Source: Schizochytrium sp. TIO01 (taxonomy: Eukaryota > Sar > Bigyra > Thraustochytrida > Thraustochytriidae). Taken from it: a DNA stretch of 64,000 nt. Location: NCBI GenBank assembly GCA_004764695.1, contig SMSO01000032.1, forward strand, positions 7,708,668-7,772,667, in the 5' to 3' direction. Made by a program: the position numbers and the translations under genes. The notes below the pieces were generated by a model, which saw only the letters and a list, made by a program, of their open reading frames with translations, made no database searches and was not told the origin of the DNA. Numbering within the stretch: position 1 is the first letter of the stretch; each line of letters opens with the position of its first letter. Below, piece by piece: positions 21,011 to 32,800 of this stretch.

Positions 21011-21268
21011 TTAATATTTTAAGGTCATAATTCTATCGGTTGGTGCCCGCATGTTGGGGGGTTGATTACAAACATAGTACTTTAAGCTGTACCCACAATG
21101 ACCATTTTCCCTTGCACCAGACACAACAAGAATCTCGGCGCTATGTTTTGGTGGAGAAAGACAGTTATAAGGATAGGCACAGGCTGAACATTTAAACTTA
21201 AATTTGTATAATGAAGTGAGAGAACATAAAGGGCAAAGCTGCCTTAGGAAACGTCTCTTGGTTGTCAT
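21011..21268 (-). CDS. Doubtful 85-residue frame with paired cysteines
   Basis: ATG at 21268, TAA at 21011-21013. The translation has CPLC at about residues 12-15, CSAC about 17 residues later, then further single cysteines including HCG, a spacing that could bind zinc. Codon use is AT-rich and unlike the surrounding confirmed genes, and no family is recognised. It could be a chance frame or a decayed mobile-element fragment. Confidence 0.2.
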   Translation of the reverse strand: MTTKRRFLRQLCPLCSLTSLYKFKFKCSACAYPYNCLSPPKHSAEILVVSGARENGHCGYSLKYYVCNQPPNMRAPTDRIMTLKY

Positions 21269-21706
21269 AAATCAGACATTAAAACTCTCTTCGTCATGGA
21301 AGGACCCTACACAACATCATCGGAAAAGTAGAAGCTTGAGTTATATGGTTCCCGAACAAGGAAAACGAAGTAGGGAAAGAGGTAATGAAGTATGAGATTT
21401 TTGGGTCCTGAATCACTATTCAATGTCTTTTGCTTCGGAGGCATTTATAGGAACGTCCCCGACGATGTAAAGTTTCTAATATGAGAAATAGAGTTGCCAA
21501 GTGTAAAAGATAACTTTGCTTCTCCATTATAGCGGGAGGAAAATTACCTCGAGCTCTCTTCCTAATGAATTGTGTTGGAAGACCAAAGTCACTTCTTAAA
21601 TAATCCATCCTATAAATTTTCAAGTTTCATAATGGTAACGAATAGGAAACGAAAGAAAAAAAGGGAGAATTCAGGAGGGTTATCAGGAGATCGTCTCCAC
21701 TCAGAA

Positions 21707-21731
21707 CCCCCCCCCCCCCCAAAAAAAAAAA
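21707..21731 (+). repeat. C14 followed by A11 homopolymer junction
   Basis: Fourteen C directly followed by eleven A. The complementary strand carries a G14 run capable of G-quadruplex formation. Length may be imprecise because such runs are hard to sequence. Confidence 0.9.
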
Positions 21732-24104
21732 CGCGGCCAAGGATGAATAAAATAGACTCTCAGTATTTTATTCGGGCCTACACAATTAAGTTGCTTTGAT
21801 GTCTGAAATAGATATTTAGATGTTGTTATGGATCAAACCGGTCCTACTCTACAGATTCTCATTATATTAAAATTAGGACAACACAGTAAGAAAAACTACT
21901 ACTCCACTTATCTCTATTGCGTTACAATAACATACAATGTGACCACAGAAGCTGCACGAACGGAAACTGTAAAGCTCCATTAAGAAGAATATGAATTTTT
22001 GCCCATTATTTATGAGAGGACTTTGAGTTTGCTGCCTTGCCACTGCTCATCTTATGTTGATGAAATCGAAGTCGGTCAATAGAAAATTTCCTTGATTGAG
22101 CCTGACAAGCAGGCTTGCATTGTAATATTAAACTTAATAAGAGTAGTTTTGTTTAAAGTTATAAACAGATTAAGAAAAGCAATTTCTGTGCATGTGTAGG
22201 TTGAGTATACACTTAGGTCTTGCAAGACATGAGTTTGTTCATCATATTGTTGAATTGAGTTTGTAAATACCTTTGCCAGCATGTTTCCGTCGTCCCGATG
22301 ACACTTTACTTCATGTTTTATCTAAATAGGGACATTATCCTGAACCTCTTCACATAGGTTAGCTTTTGCCATGCCAGGATGTGAGCATCGACCGTAAGCT
22401 ATATATTTGTTTGTAGAATTCTCATGTAGTCAGTTGCATTGAAATGAATTTTCCCAAACCTGTGCTCTGTTAAGCTTGAGGTTCTTTTGTTAAATTAGTG
22501 CAAGATGTTAAAGAACATCCGGAAGGATCAACAAAAGTATTGTATAGTTATAATTTTAGAGTAGTCGATCTGCTGAAATCGTAGATGAAGGAAAACAAAG
22601 GTAGGTGTATTGCATAGACTGGAGAAACACGGTTAAATCACCTTCTTGACTTCCAAATCAAAATTCATACATTATCCTGAATTATGTAGTATTCGTTTTA
22701 CACTTAATTCCTATAGCTTTACAATTATGTATTTCTTTGTTCAGTTGTTGTCCTGTATGAGTCCTAAATCGATACAGCTTACAATGACGTGTCGAGGACT
22801 TTGATAATGACTTGTTCATATGACCTTTGAATGGTGATCTCAACACAATCTAGTAATGAAAACGAATAACATTATTTATAAAACATTTATAAAACAGGCC
22901 CGAGCCTTGACAAATTAGTCAATATTGTGTCGCCAGATCACCATGGTGGTAGAGTTATTTTGAGAGAGTTACTTTGGCTATGTTATTATAATTAGCCGAT
23001 CATCTCGAAGAGCATTATGCTAGTAAAAAGCAAGTTCAATATTGGTTTAATCTCATTCCCCCCTAATTAATCAACTAAGTAGCAAATTAAAAACAAAAGT
23101 TACCTTGGTAATTCTATGATAGTAAAGCTCATAAGCGCAAATGATCAGCATATTTTATCCATAGCATACACAAGGCGTTGGAGCTTTTTACATATTGTTC
23201 AAAATGTGTTGCCATTCTACTGTGGTGGATTTTTTTTCAAATCTACAAGCGTATCTTGACCTTCAAGTGTCGTTTGCCTGCTGCCAAAGATGAGTGCCAA
23301 ACTTTGACTTGACGTTACATTCTAGCAAGGGAATGGAGTAATTGGAGTAGAGGAGCTATCATAGGAACTGAAGCTCAAGAACACCATATCCTTTTATGTC
23401 TTGTTTGTTTTTGTAAAATTCGTAGGTTTGATTTGCTATATTTTACACTTCTTAAAGAGGGCGCAACACTCTCATTAAAGCCATAGGTGCCACAAGCTAG
23501 AGTAGATCAGATTGTGCTAGAACGAGTCCTAGCCACCAAGGTTTTGCAGGCATTCGGCATCCTGGAGAGTGAAGTCATTTCGAAAGGCGAATTATGTTTT
23601 TCAATCAGGCAGATGCTGGTACAATGACATGCATATTTCGAGAAATACATTACAGAGGCAGAGCTTTCACTTTATGTGAATCTGGATTTGGGCTTCAAAT
23701 GCTATTGACTTGCTATTCGAACTGACGGGTAACTTTCTATCTGGCCACTGCTAATGGTTGGCCAAGCCAATCAATCAGTAGTAACCTATTACTATTTACT
23801 TAGGTAAGTAGCACCAATCAACTACTCGGTGTTAGCAACATATTGCCCCTCTCAACTATTAATAGGCATACAGTAGCAGGCACTGGTAGGTACCTACTAC
23901 TCAGCTATCCAACTATTACTATATCTATGAGTCTACTTCTCTAGGACTAGGACTATTAAGACTTAGTGAGTATGGCAATAGAGCTCTGCTACCTTTTAGA
24001 TATATGCTTAGTTACTGGCTATCGAAAGAATGCGGAGAGAAGAATCAATTGGCAATCACCAATCCTGCCCTGCTCTAACCCTTTCGTTCCAAGCGCTAGC
24101 CAAG

Positions 24105-24618
24105 ATGATCTACGACGTCAACTCTCCTCTGTAAGTGATCAAGTGTTTTCTGCCCGACTACTATAACATGTGAAGGCTCTAGTTCACGTCGCCGCATACT
24201 AGGAATCTAGTCTCTTCCTCTCTCTCTCTCTCTACCGCTCTCCCATCTCATTCGGTGTCTGAGCTTTTTCAGATGAACAAGTGGATTCCCTCATCTGGCC
24301 CAGAATAAGCTGAGGTATTCGTCTGTGTCGTTGTATATTATTGTAATGCATACGATTTTGAAACAGGTGAAACTCTCGAGTAAACAGGGTGATCGCATCA
24401 GAGCAACTTCCTGCACAGAAAACTGACTTTTCCTTGAACTCGTGCTTGATGATATTTATATATACTTGCATTAACCTATCTCCCAACACAGCTACCAGTC
24501 CTACATGGTCTTCAAGAAGGTCTCCGCTTCTAACTACAGCGCAGCTAACGCTTCTATGGGTTCTAACGCAGGCGGCGCCAAGGCTGGTGTCCTCAACCCA
24601 GGAAGTGTAGGGTGTTAG
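24105..24618 (+). CDS. Two-exon gene for a 50-residue protein, unknown function
   Basis: Exon 1 runs from ATG 24105 to 24130. An intron of 361 bp follows (24131-24491; GTAAGT at the donor, a TC-rich tract, ACACAG at the acceptor). Exon 2 runs from 24492 to the TAG at 24616-24618. The join completes a CTC codon. The protein starts MIYDVNSPLYQSYMVFKK and continues with a Ser/Asn/Ala/Gly-rich half ending NPGSVGC. Evidence for a gene: exact splice signals in frame, and exon 2 codons (TAC, GTC, TTC, AAG, GCT, AAC, GGC) with the same strong bias as COPB1, which suggests high expression; the other frames of exon 2 use rare codons. No signal peptide or membrane segment; no family recognised. The 3' end lies 296 bp from the convergent ankyrin gene. 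An alternative end by further splicing after 24600 cannot be excluded. Confidence 0.62.
24218..24232 (+). repeat. TC dinucleotide tract inside intron
   Basis: Short (TC)n run within the proposed intron 24131-24491. Confidence 0.8.
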
Positions 24619-24914
24619 CCTGTTAAACTAACACTGTTGCTTTCAAGGGCTACTTAGACAAAGACCTGCCTTCTGATGATGATAAAGAAGATTGTCTGTC
24701 AGAAAATGTGATCCCATGTCTCGCCCATTAAATATATAAATAGTTCTTATGAGGAGGAAGAGGAATCTGTCCCTTCCACCAAAATGCAAATTGAAATTCT
24801 CAATGGACTTTTAAAAGCCTTCCTTTTCCTCTGTGCAATAGATCTCGCCCTACTGAATGGTCCTGTACCAAGCTTTGAAGCTTTGGACACGTTGTCTTGT
24901 TGATCTTTTCTGAA

Positions 24915-26135
24915 TTATCCCTGTTGATCACTCATCCGTCTTGCGCGTCGTAGTCTCCTCCTGCGTTGGTTGCTCTGTTGCGAAGCAAGGAGCTTGCGCT
25001 GGTCCTCTGCAGCTCGATTCTGAACTTCAATTCGCCCTGCTAAAAGCTTCGTGATTTTTTGGTGTTGGGGGGAACTCCAAAGTTGGGCTAAAGACATTGG
25101 AGTCTGACCATATTGATCAACCGGGGAAGTTTCAATTTCTCTATGAGATAACAGTGATTTCACAACCTCTACGTGGCCACCATCTGCTGCGAGAGTGAGT
25201 GCAGTCTTCAGCTCCTCATTGCGAGTATTGACTTTGGCCCCTTCTTGTAAGCAATGATTTACCACAGCGGAGTGGCCAGCAGCACTTGCCTGCATGAGCG
25301 CTGTATTTCCATAATTTGTCACTTGCTCAAGATCAACACCGGCATTGAGAAGCAACTTCAGTGCATTCGTGTTTCCTTGCTCAGCAGCCCATGTTAATGC
25401 GGTTGAACCATGACGATTTCTATGATTCGGGTTGGCACCGCGCTCTAAGAGCATTCGTAAAATTGCAGCATTATTTTGATGGGCAGCCCACATAAGTGCT
25501 GTCCATCCTTTGTTGTCCTCTATGTTTGGATCACAATTTCCTACGAGTAGTTGCTGCACAACAAATTTATGATCAAGTAAGGATGACCATATGAGCCCAG
25601 GGAAACCTTCAAAGGCTTCGTCATGAACAAACCCATCTATGTTTGCTGATGTCTGGCTCTCTAATAAGGCTTTGACTGCAACAACATCACCCTTCTGCGC
25701 AGCTTGTGCCAGAGGAACTTGTACAATTTTGCGGCGATGATGACGTCTGCGCTCGATGCATTCATCTAATGCCTCTCCAAGAGGGGTTAGCGGATCATCG
25801 GACATCAACACCCGTTCACCTATAAGACCTTCATATTCTCCCGTTTCCTCATTAAGCTCTAGCGGTCGGTCTGAGATTGAGAGCTCAAACGAAAGCATGT
25901 CTTTGGCAATATCTCTGTCCTTGAATAAGGGTCGTACTGCGGCATTGTCGAAAGTGCGTTTGAACTCTATATGACTCAGCTTGCGAACCCCTGAAGTAAC
26001 TCTTTCATCAAACTGGAATGTTGAGCTAGCTTCTGAGATGGTCTCCGAAGTGTCCGTATACTCACTAGCCACATCGTGGTCCCATGTGTACTTCTGTTCC
26101 TCAACTTTGTCCCAGGTTCCGCTATGTCCCGCCAT
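24915..26135 (-). CDS. Ankyrin-repeat protein
   Basis: 406 residues from the ATG at 26135 (AGGATGG, good context). Residues 1-135 are acidic and Ser/Thr-rich with no recognised domain; they include a conserved-looking segment SHIEFKRTFDNAAVRPLF. From about 140 to 380 there are six to seven ankyrin repeats, clearest as KGWTALMWAAHQNNAAILRM, GSTALTWAAEQGN, GNTALMQASAAGH and KTALTLAADGGHVEVVKSLL. The C-terminus is Arg-rich (RRRRLRRARR), perhaps a nuclear signal. Ankyrin repeats mediate protein binding; no enzymatic domain shows what this one serves. The family is too broad for an orthologue call. Confidence 0.85.
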   Translation of the reverse strand: MAGHSGTWDKVEEQKYTWDHDVASEYTDTSETISEASSTFQFDERVTSGVRKLSHIEFKRTFDNAAVRPLFKDRDIAKDMLSFELSISDRPLELNEETGEYEGLIGERVLMSDDPLTPLGEALDECIERRRHHRRKIVQVPLAQAAQKGDVVAVKALLESQTSANIDGFVHDEAFEGFPGLIWSSLLDHKFVVQQLLVGNCDPNIEDNKGWTALMWAAHQNNAAILRMLLERGANPNHRNRHGSTALTWAAEQGNTNALKLLLNAGVDLEQVTNYGNTALMQASAAGHSAVVNHCLQEGAKVNTRNEELKTALTLAADGGHVEVVKSLLSHREIETSPVDQYGQTPMSLAQLWSSPQHQKITKLLAGRIEVQNRAAEDQRKLLASQQSNQRRRRLRRARRMSDQQG

Positions 26136-28278
26136 CCTTCGATTCTTCGAAGACAGACTTCGCAAGGCTCTTCTCCACGCAATACTCTCGATTGCTGCCT
26201 TGCGGGCTTCCAAACGAAGGCTGCACTAGAGAAGAAGAGAAGAATAATTATTCCACCGCTATTGACTGATCTGTTCTATGGATTGTCAGCGTCGCAAAGG
26301 TTGCACGCGTTCATCAGAACTGATCACTGCTTCTTAAGCTGTGAGTTAATTAACTACTAATAACAACACTAGTGAAACTCGGGGTCCTAGAACAGAGTAT
26401 CCTTAAACAGAAGTCATAGATAGCACTCTGGCCGAGAGTCCATCCTCATATATAATCGATCAAAAAGGTGTTAACGACAAAAGAACATTGCCACAAGAAA
26501 ATTAAGCTCCTAACAAGAACTGCAGCACTACCTTTGAACTCTCCCAAACCTGAATACTCACTCATTTAATTTATAAATTTGGTGGCTCCCCAAAAATGGA
26601 TCCCGCGCCCTATGAAACTATCTCGTTGTCACGGTGGCTTAATAATACTTATTAAACCTGTTAGTAGGTTGTAGGCTGATGGCAAAGACTTTTAAGCAAC
26701 AAACAGATATACGTTTTCGATACCAATGAATGATGTGCAACCATATATACACTATGCTGAGGTGCTTGCACACACATAGACTCCTGAACACACCTGCCCG
26801 GGAGGTTCTTTGCCTCTGGCAACTGCAAATTAATAAAAAAGGGTTTATTTTATGTTTGATTTAATTTTTTTAATAAAAAAATAAAATAAAAATTGTCTGC
26901 AGATCTCTACACTAGACATATACAGGTAGCATCAATGCGAGCTTTTCGTATGTGAATCCAACCTAATGGCTTTGCAAGTAAAATTGACTAAACCTTTCGC
27001 ATTGAGCCTAGAAGCTGAGAATCTAACAAACCCTTACCCATCAAAATTGGTTTGTGGCTGATTTTCGTGAGTGTTCAATTCAATTCGAAAAGCTATTCAT
27101 GGAGCCTGCCACTTTCTATAGTAATTCAGAACTGCAGATTCCTCTAATTAAGTTGAGGTGAAAAATTGTTTATGTGACAGGAACAACCTAATACGCTCGA
27201 GGCATCGGAATCTTTAAAAGCTGTATTTGGGTAAAAATTTGCCCTCATATGAGATTGTGTTGCTCAGCTCAGGGATGGCGAAGAAATACCTTTGACAAGT
27301 ATAGCCATCTTTGACTATTTGAAATGTCGAAAATTGGGAGGGTAAAAATAAAGAAGGAGAATCTGAGTGAGCTGCAAAAACTTATAACTGCAAAGAGAAT
27401 TCTCTCCTTTTTATAAATTCCTCGCTTTCTGCTAATAGATATTTTAAATCTCTATAATGAGATATTATTTTCAACTCTTATTTAGAAACTTTAACTTTAA
27501 AAGAAGATGAAGACCTAAAAGATCAGGTTTAGCTTGAATCTTTCGCAACTTCACAATAATCTTCGTAATAATCTTTTCGTCCGAGTCTATTTAAGAATCA
27601 GTTACAAGACAATAGGATGTGAATATACTGATTGAAGAAAATACTATCGAGACCTCAGGGTGTTCATAGGCGATGGATATGTCTACTTGTCGCAATTACT
27701 TAATTTTGTATCTCAGCACAACTCCCAATAGTGTTGCTGCTGCACCTTGATTACACAGTTCTTTCTGCAAGGTTTGCAGGTAACCAGTAAAGTGAGCTAC
27801 TGGTGGTACATAACCTAGTGAAATAGGTACCTACTAAGGTGCGTTGTCTGTTTTTTATTTTGGGGGCACTCTCAAAGGGTTACATAATAGGTAGGTACTC
27901 CTATTTTCTAAGTGTCATTGTTTCTCTATAGAAGAAAAAATAGCATTTGTACATTTGTACCAAGGGTATTGTTAGTAGTAGTACATAATTATATGCTAGC
28001 TATATGATGTTTTAAGTTTGTTTAGAAGCTATCGACTAGGCCTATCTAGGTAGATAGTAATAGTGAGCGCAGGGAGGGTAGTAAGACTTAGTTACCTATT
28101 AAAATACTCGTAGGGAACTATGAAGATATGCAAATTAAAAAGAAAAGAAATACAAAGAAAGCTTCACAAGCCACCATTACCACGGAGTCTTCTTTGGCTC
28201 TTGGCAAAACTCATTGCTAGACTCGTTTTGCTCTTCCTGTTGATCAGTCTTCTCTTTTTAAGCAAATCAACTGAAGCG
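26136..28278. other. Divergent spacer ankyrin/sideroflexin
   Basis: 2.1 kb AT-rich sequence with no gene seen. It contains the AT inverted repeat 26844-26890, TAGGTACCTA at 27824-27833, TAGGTAGGTA at 27888-27897 and TAGGTAGATAG near 28046. From 28120 an ATG is in frame with the sideroflexin gene; see that entry. Confidence 0.55.
26844..26890. repeat. AT-rich inverted repeat
   Basis: TTTATTTTAT (26844-26853) is exactly complementary to ATAAAATAAA (26881-26890); the interior also pairs in part through T7 and A7 runs. It resembles the pairs at 13797-13830 and 46757-46787. Confidence 0.75.
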
Positions 28279-29256
28279 ATGTCCTCTGATAAGCAAGAAT
28301 GCCCCCCTTTCTCTCTTGAGGGCTCTCGGTTTGACCAGAGCACCTATGCTGGCCGGTTTCGTGCATTTCTGGATGTGGTGGACCCCCGTCTTCTTCTTGT
28401 CTCAGAAAACGAGCTCACCAGTGCGCAAAAACTCCTTTCTGAATTTGCAGATGGAAAGCGCAGCAATGAGGTATCTGATGAGCAGCTTTGGCAAGCCAAA
28501 AAGGTTCGCGATGGACTCGTGAATCCGGGAACTGGCGAGGTCATTAACCCTGCTCTTCGCATGTCTGCATTTGTGCCGTGCAACATTGCTCTTGTAAGTG
28601 GCATGCTCAATGCATCCACAGCAGGATCAATTCTTTTCTGGCAATGGGCAAACCAGTCCTACAACAGCGCCACCAACTACGCGAATCGTAGCGGTTCCGA
28701 GATGACTACGGAACAGATCGCCACCAGCTACTCTATTGCGATTGGAACCTCCTGTGGTTTGGCAATGGCTTTCCGCTGGCTCGGGACCCATGGGCCCACC
28801 GCGTTTAAGCGCGTAGCTAGTATTCCTTTTGTTGTGCCCTACATTGCTGTAGCAGGAGCTGGAGCTGCTAACGTTTACTTCACAAGACGAGGTGAGATCG
28901 AGAAGGGTGTCATGGTAAAGGATGCCAACGGCAAGGACCTTGGCGTATCACAGGAGGCTGGCCGCCAGGGTGTTATTAAAACTATTCTGTCCCGGTCGCT
29001 TGGTCTCCCCATTCCTGTTTTGGTCATTCCCGCTACTGTCATGGCTCTTCTCCCCAAGAATTTGCCAAAGCGCACCATGATGGTCGCAGAGCTTCTGGTT
29101 ATTACTTCCGCCCTTTGCGTAGCTCTCCCTGGAACCCTTGCGATCTTCCCACAAAAAATGGCTCTTGATGTTAAAACTCTTGAACCATACTTTCAGAACC
29201 TATACGACGAAAATGGCGAGCCTATCACCACTGTTTATAGCAATAAAGGCTTGTAA
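28279..29256 (+). CDS. SFXN: Sideroflexin (mitochondrial serine/amino-acid carrier)
   Basis: Inner-mitochondrial-membrane carrier of the SFXN family, which imports serine for one-carbon metabolism in animals. From the ATG at 28279 the protein is 325 residues, the usual family length (about 320). Conserved blocks: RFDQSTYAGRFRAFLDVVDP near the N-terminus, NPGTGEVINPALRMSAFVPCN (about 95-115), and four to five hydrophobic segments including FKRVASIPFVVPYIAVAGAG and the LPKNLPKRTMMVAELLVI block. An in-frame ATG at 28120 would add 53 residues (basic stretch plus a long Leu-rich hydrophobic helix); I prefer 28279 because the extra codons are AT-rich (AAA, AGA, ATA) unlike the body of the gene and sideroflexins do not have such a segment. 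Convergent with the dynein gene. Confidence 0.93.
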   Translation: MSSDKQECPPFSLEGSRFDQSTYAGRFRAFLDVVDPRLLLVSENELTSAQKLLSEFADGKRSNEVSDEQLWQAKKVRDGLVNPGTGEVINPALRMSAFVPCNIALVSGMLNASTAGSILFWQWANQSYNSATNYANRSGSEMTTEQIATSYSIAIGTSCGLAMAFRWLGTHGPTAFKRVASIPFVVPYIAVAGAGAANVYFTRRGEIEKGVMVKDANGKDLGVSQEAGRQGVIKTILSRSLGLPIPVLVIPATVMALLPKNLPKRTMMVAELLVITSALCVALPGTLAIFPQKMALDVKTLEPYFQNLYDENGEPITTVYSNKGL

Positions 29257-29801
29257 ACCTTTTATAGCTCTGTGAGTCCTTAGATGGATGTGCTGACTGA
29301 TCAAGTAGCACTTTTAAGTGTTTTGCATTGTCGTTTTGATTGGGCTCTGCTTCCTCCCTCATAGCTAGCTAGCTAGCTGTATCAAGCGGCCCGCTCTTAA
29401 CCATCCCATTCCCTGTAGACTGTCTCGAAATACGTAACGTCTCATTTTCAGCTTACATACACCCACTTTTACTTGCAGTTCAATTCTTGTTTTCAAAGAA
29501 AAACAAAAAAATATCATTAGAAAACTATCCTTCGTAAAGTCTCATTAAACTATACAAAATATGAGCAAGCATAATAAAGCGAAAATGTTAACTTTGCAAA
29601 GGGATTGCCAGGATTTTAAAATGGGGCTAGTTTGCTCAAATATGTCAAAAAGCTTCACGTAGTCCTTATGAGCCCATGGATTTTTATGTTATTTATCTGA
29701 TGTTCGCTAAAATGATATCATTCATCTCATTAAATTCAAAACGTTCTTATTTATATAGTTAGAAAAGAAAGAGAAGAGATCATTCAACAAAGGCAACTTC
29801 C
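29257..29801. other. Convergent 3'-3' spacer SFXN/dynein
   Basis: 545 bp with a TAGC tetranucleotide run at 29362-29378 and AT-rich 3' UTR-like sequence. Nothing else seen. Confidence 0.6.
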
Positions 29802-32800
29802 TTAGTCATCCAGCTGAGTAAGCAAGGCAACTCCGCGCTCGATCCAGAAGCCTTGATCCATTTCGCTAGGGATTCTCAGAAACATGAGAAAATTCGATGA
29901 GTGACCCGTCGTAGCAAGAACACCTCGACGCTCTGATGTTTTGTATACTGGGCAGTTGTAGTGAGGAGGAGGCTTGATTTCGTCCTGAGGCATGGGCTTA
30001 AGCCAGACCACAGGCGCATCAGAAAATAATTGCTTTGGGTGCGGATCAGCGAGTTGCTCAGTTGTCCTATCCCACCGAGCACCATCAAAAAATAGGCCAT
30101 CCACGTAGGCACCTTCGGTAGACTCTGGACCACGCTGGTATTTAGTTTTGGGCATAACTTCAAAATCAAAATTGACAGAGTCGATTGCGATTTGATTCTT
30201 ACGGGCATAGTTTTGCATGCACCCTGTCAAAAAAGCTTGCGTGAAGTAAAACCCACTTATCCAAAAGACTGCTGGCGGTTCATGCTCTAACCAGCTGCCA
30301 AGCATCTCAAGACGACGAAGAAGGTCATTTACATATCCTCCGAGAGGCTTAAGAGATGGATAAGACTTTCCAGCCCATAGTCCAGGAACCAGACCATAGA
30401 ACATTGAGTTTCCAACTCGCTCAAGTTCAGCACTCATTACCATCTCACCTCGTACAGCTTTGCACAAGTTGACAAGAGACGGTCGAATTACACTTGTCAA
30501 GCGGTTGTAACGAACAAGCTCCTGCTGTAAAACAGTATTTAAGGATTCATCCCATCGCACAGGAAAACGAACTTGAGCAAGCTCTAAGTTGAATGCCTCT
30601 GGGAGGCGCTTTAGAATATCTTGTGCCACTTCTTCCATGACTTCATCAGGAGACTTGGAACCCGATGAATTTGTGTCAGCTTGAGTTAAAAGAATTGATG
30701 TAAAAAGAGCATTAGTTTCTTTGCGATCCTTTGTGATAGTCGCATTTGCATGAAGACCAAACACCTCTGGCTCTGCAGTAAGCGGAAATTTTTCAATATG
30801 CTCAATGAAGTCGTCTCGATTGGTACACTTAGCAGGATCTGGCATACGATAGTCCCCGCTTTCTGATATAGCATAGTTTGGCTGAAGAACATCGGATCTG
30901 TAAAAGCGACCCAGGATGACGTGTAGGCAACGGCGATCTTTATCATCAGTGACACGCCCACCGTAATTACATTCAGCTGCAGTATAGTGAAGTGCCTTGT
31001 ACGGCACTTCCTCAAATTCTTGAATAAAGAAGGCCAGCTGCGCAGCACTAATGCTAAGATCTGCATCAGTAAACTCGTACGGAATATTCCATCCCATGGG
31101 TCCAAAGAGACGTCGTTCTTGCACTAGAGCATGGAAAATGGCTAGACCAAAGAGCAAGGTATGGAAGTTAGCTTCCTTATCAGGTGAAACACTGCTTTCA
31201 AAAAAGGACGGGTCAGCAATTGGATCTGATGAGTATGATCCAATTAAATTTGCACGAAGACCTTTAGGAGGCTCATTTGTCATCTTCACACCGTTCTGTA
31301 AAACTGATACTGGGAAATCCTTTGAGGGATAGGTGGTACACCACATGCGAAATTCGGGCTTCGTGTTTTCCATAGTTATTAACTCGCAAATCCTTTCGAA
31401 TGCAGGCATCCAGCTAACAGCTAAGTGACAATTTTGCAACACGACCCAAGATCCTTCTGACTGAGCGCGCTCAATCATTCTCTCTGCAATCGGACCCTGC
31501 CCCTGTCCTAGAGAGATACTGGAGACCTGTTGCTTCATAGAATCAGCAAACTTGAGTAAGCCTGCCATAGGATCAGAACCAGGCGAAAGGATGAAAATTA
31601 AAGGGGAGAGTGCATTTGAATCGTTGTAGCAAGCTCCAAGATCAAACGGAGGCGGGTTAACGAACCGTTGGCCCATCTTGTTGATTACAAAGTCCTGAAC
31701 TGCCAAAGTAACGCGATCCGGACGGATGCACCGTAATATTAACATCCTCTGGAACGGAGTTAGTCGATCATTCTCCCACCGTTCTGGGTAAGGGAACCGA
31801 TGGGCGTTACCTGCATCATAGAGTTCCTTCCATTTCGCAGCGTCCTCTGCAAAAGTCTCTCGGAGGCCTTCAAATCCAGGCATGTCTGCTAAACGGCAGA
31901 CCTCTCCCCAAGATTTGCCAGCTAACCATTCTGGAACAGGGTTCTCGTGCGGATTGTCCATTGCAACTCCACCAGTTAGCAAAAAGTACCACTCTGACTC
32001 TTCTAATTCGTGTGCACCAAACATAAGCTTCACGGTAAGTAAGAAAGCAAACAAAAGCTTGTCTTTTTCTAGTAATGAGCGACAAATGTTGCAGTAGAGG
32101 GAATAGGTAAAGAACTCACGAAGGTTGTCCATTCTAGTATTTAGATCGTCGGATTTCTCACTGTTTCGAATACCTGCGATAAACAGATTTGAAAACCAGC
32201 TTAAAGAATACTGATACACTGGCTCAATACTGGCAAGATCTGCAATACAAAAGTAAAGCAGCTGCCCGTGATATGCTACTGGGCGGTAGCCTTGACGAAC
32301 TTCATCAATAGTCTTCTCAGTTTGTTCAGCGACTGCTTGCTTCTCCGCGATTTCATTGGAAAGCACCTTGGAGGAATTTAATGCATTAATTGCACTTTCA
32401 TCTTCTAAAATATTTCCAGAAGAGGAGGAAAGAATATGCAAAATGTTATCCTCAAGCTCTTTGAGTTTTCGCGAGTTCTCCGCGCCTTCTACAATAAGCC
32501 GTGCCTTTTCTTCAGCAAGATCGGGCCGCTCCTCAGCCACTACAGTTCCAAGTAATTGGTCTTCAAGGCCATCAGGCGTAATCATAAAGTTGACCAATGT
32601 AACCTTCACTGCAACCTCTGGAAGGTAGTGCGGGTTAGGTAGTTTGGTAGTAATGTAGAATCGAAATTCGGGACTGTATTCGACTGTGCTATCACCGAGA
32701 CGCAAACATTCAACTCCACCTTGCTTGAAAGTTTGTTTTAAGAGGAGCGGTTCCAACGCTGCGTCAAGAGTTTCTCCAACGTTTTCAAGAAGAACTGGCT

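Larger units (their letters stand above)
19185..24104. other. Long gene-poor spacer
   Basis: 4.9 kb AT-rich sequence, the longest spacer here, between the PKA start and the small spliced gene. Only weak candidates are present: an 85-codon Cys-containing frame (21011-21268, listed separately). Repeats seen: CTAGGTAGGCC at ~19545, a 7-bp AGAGAAA tandem at 20015-20042, the C14A11 run at 21707-21731 and the GTAGGTACCTAC palindrome at 23886-23897. I see no rRNA, tRNA or transposase. Confidence 0.5.
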
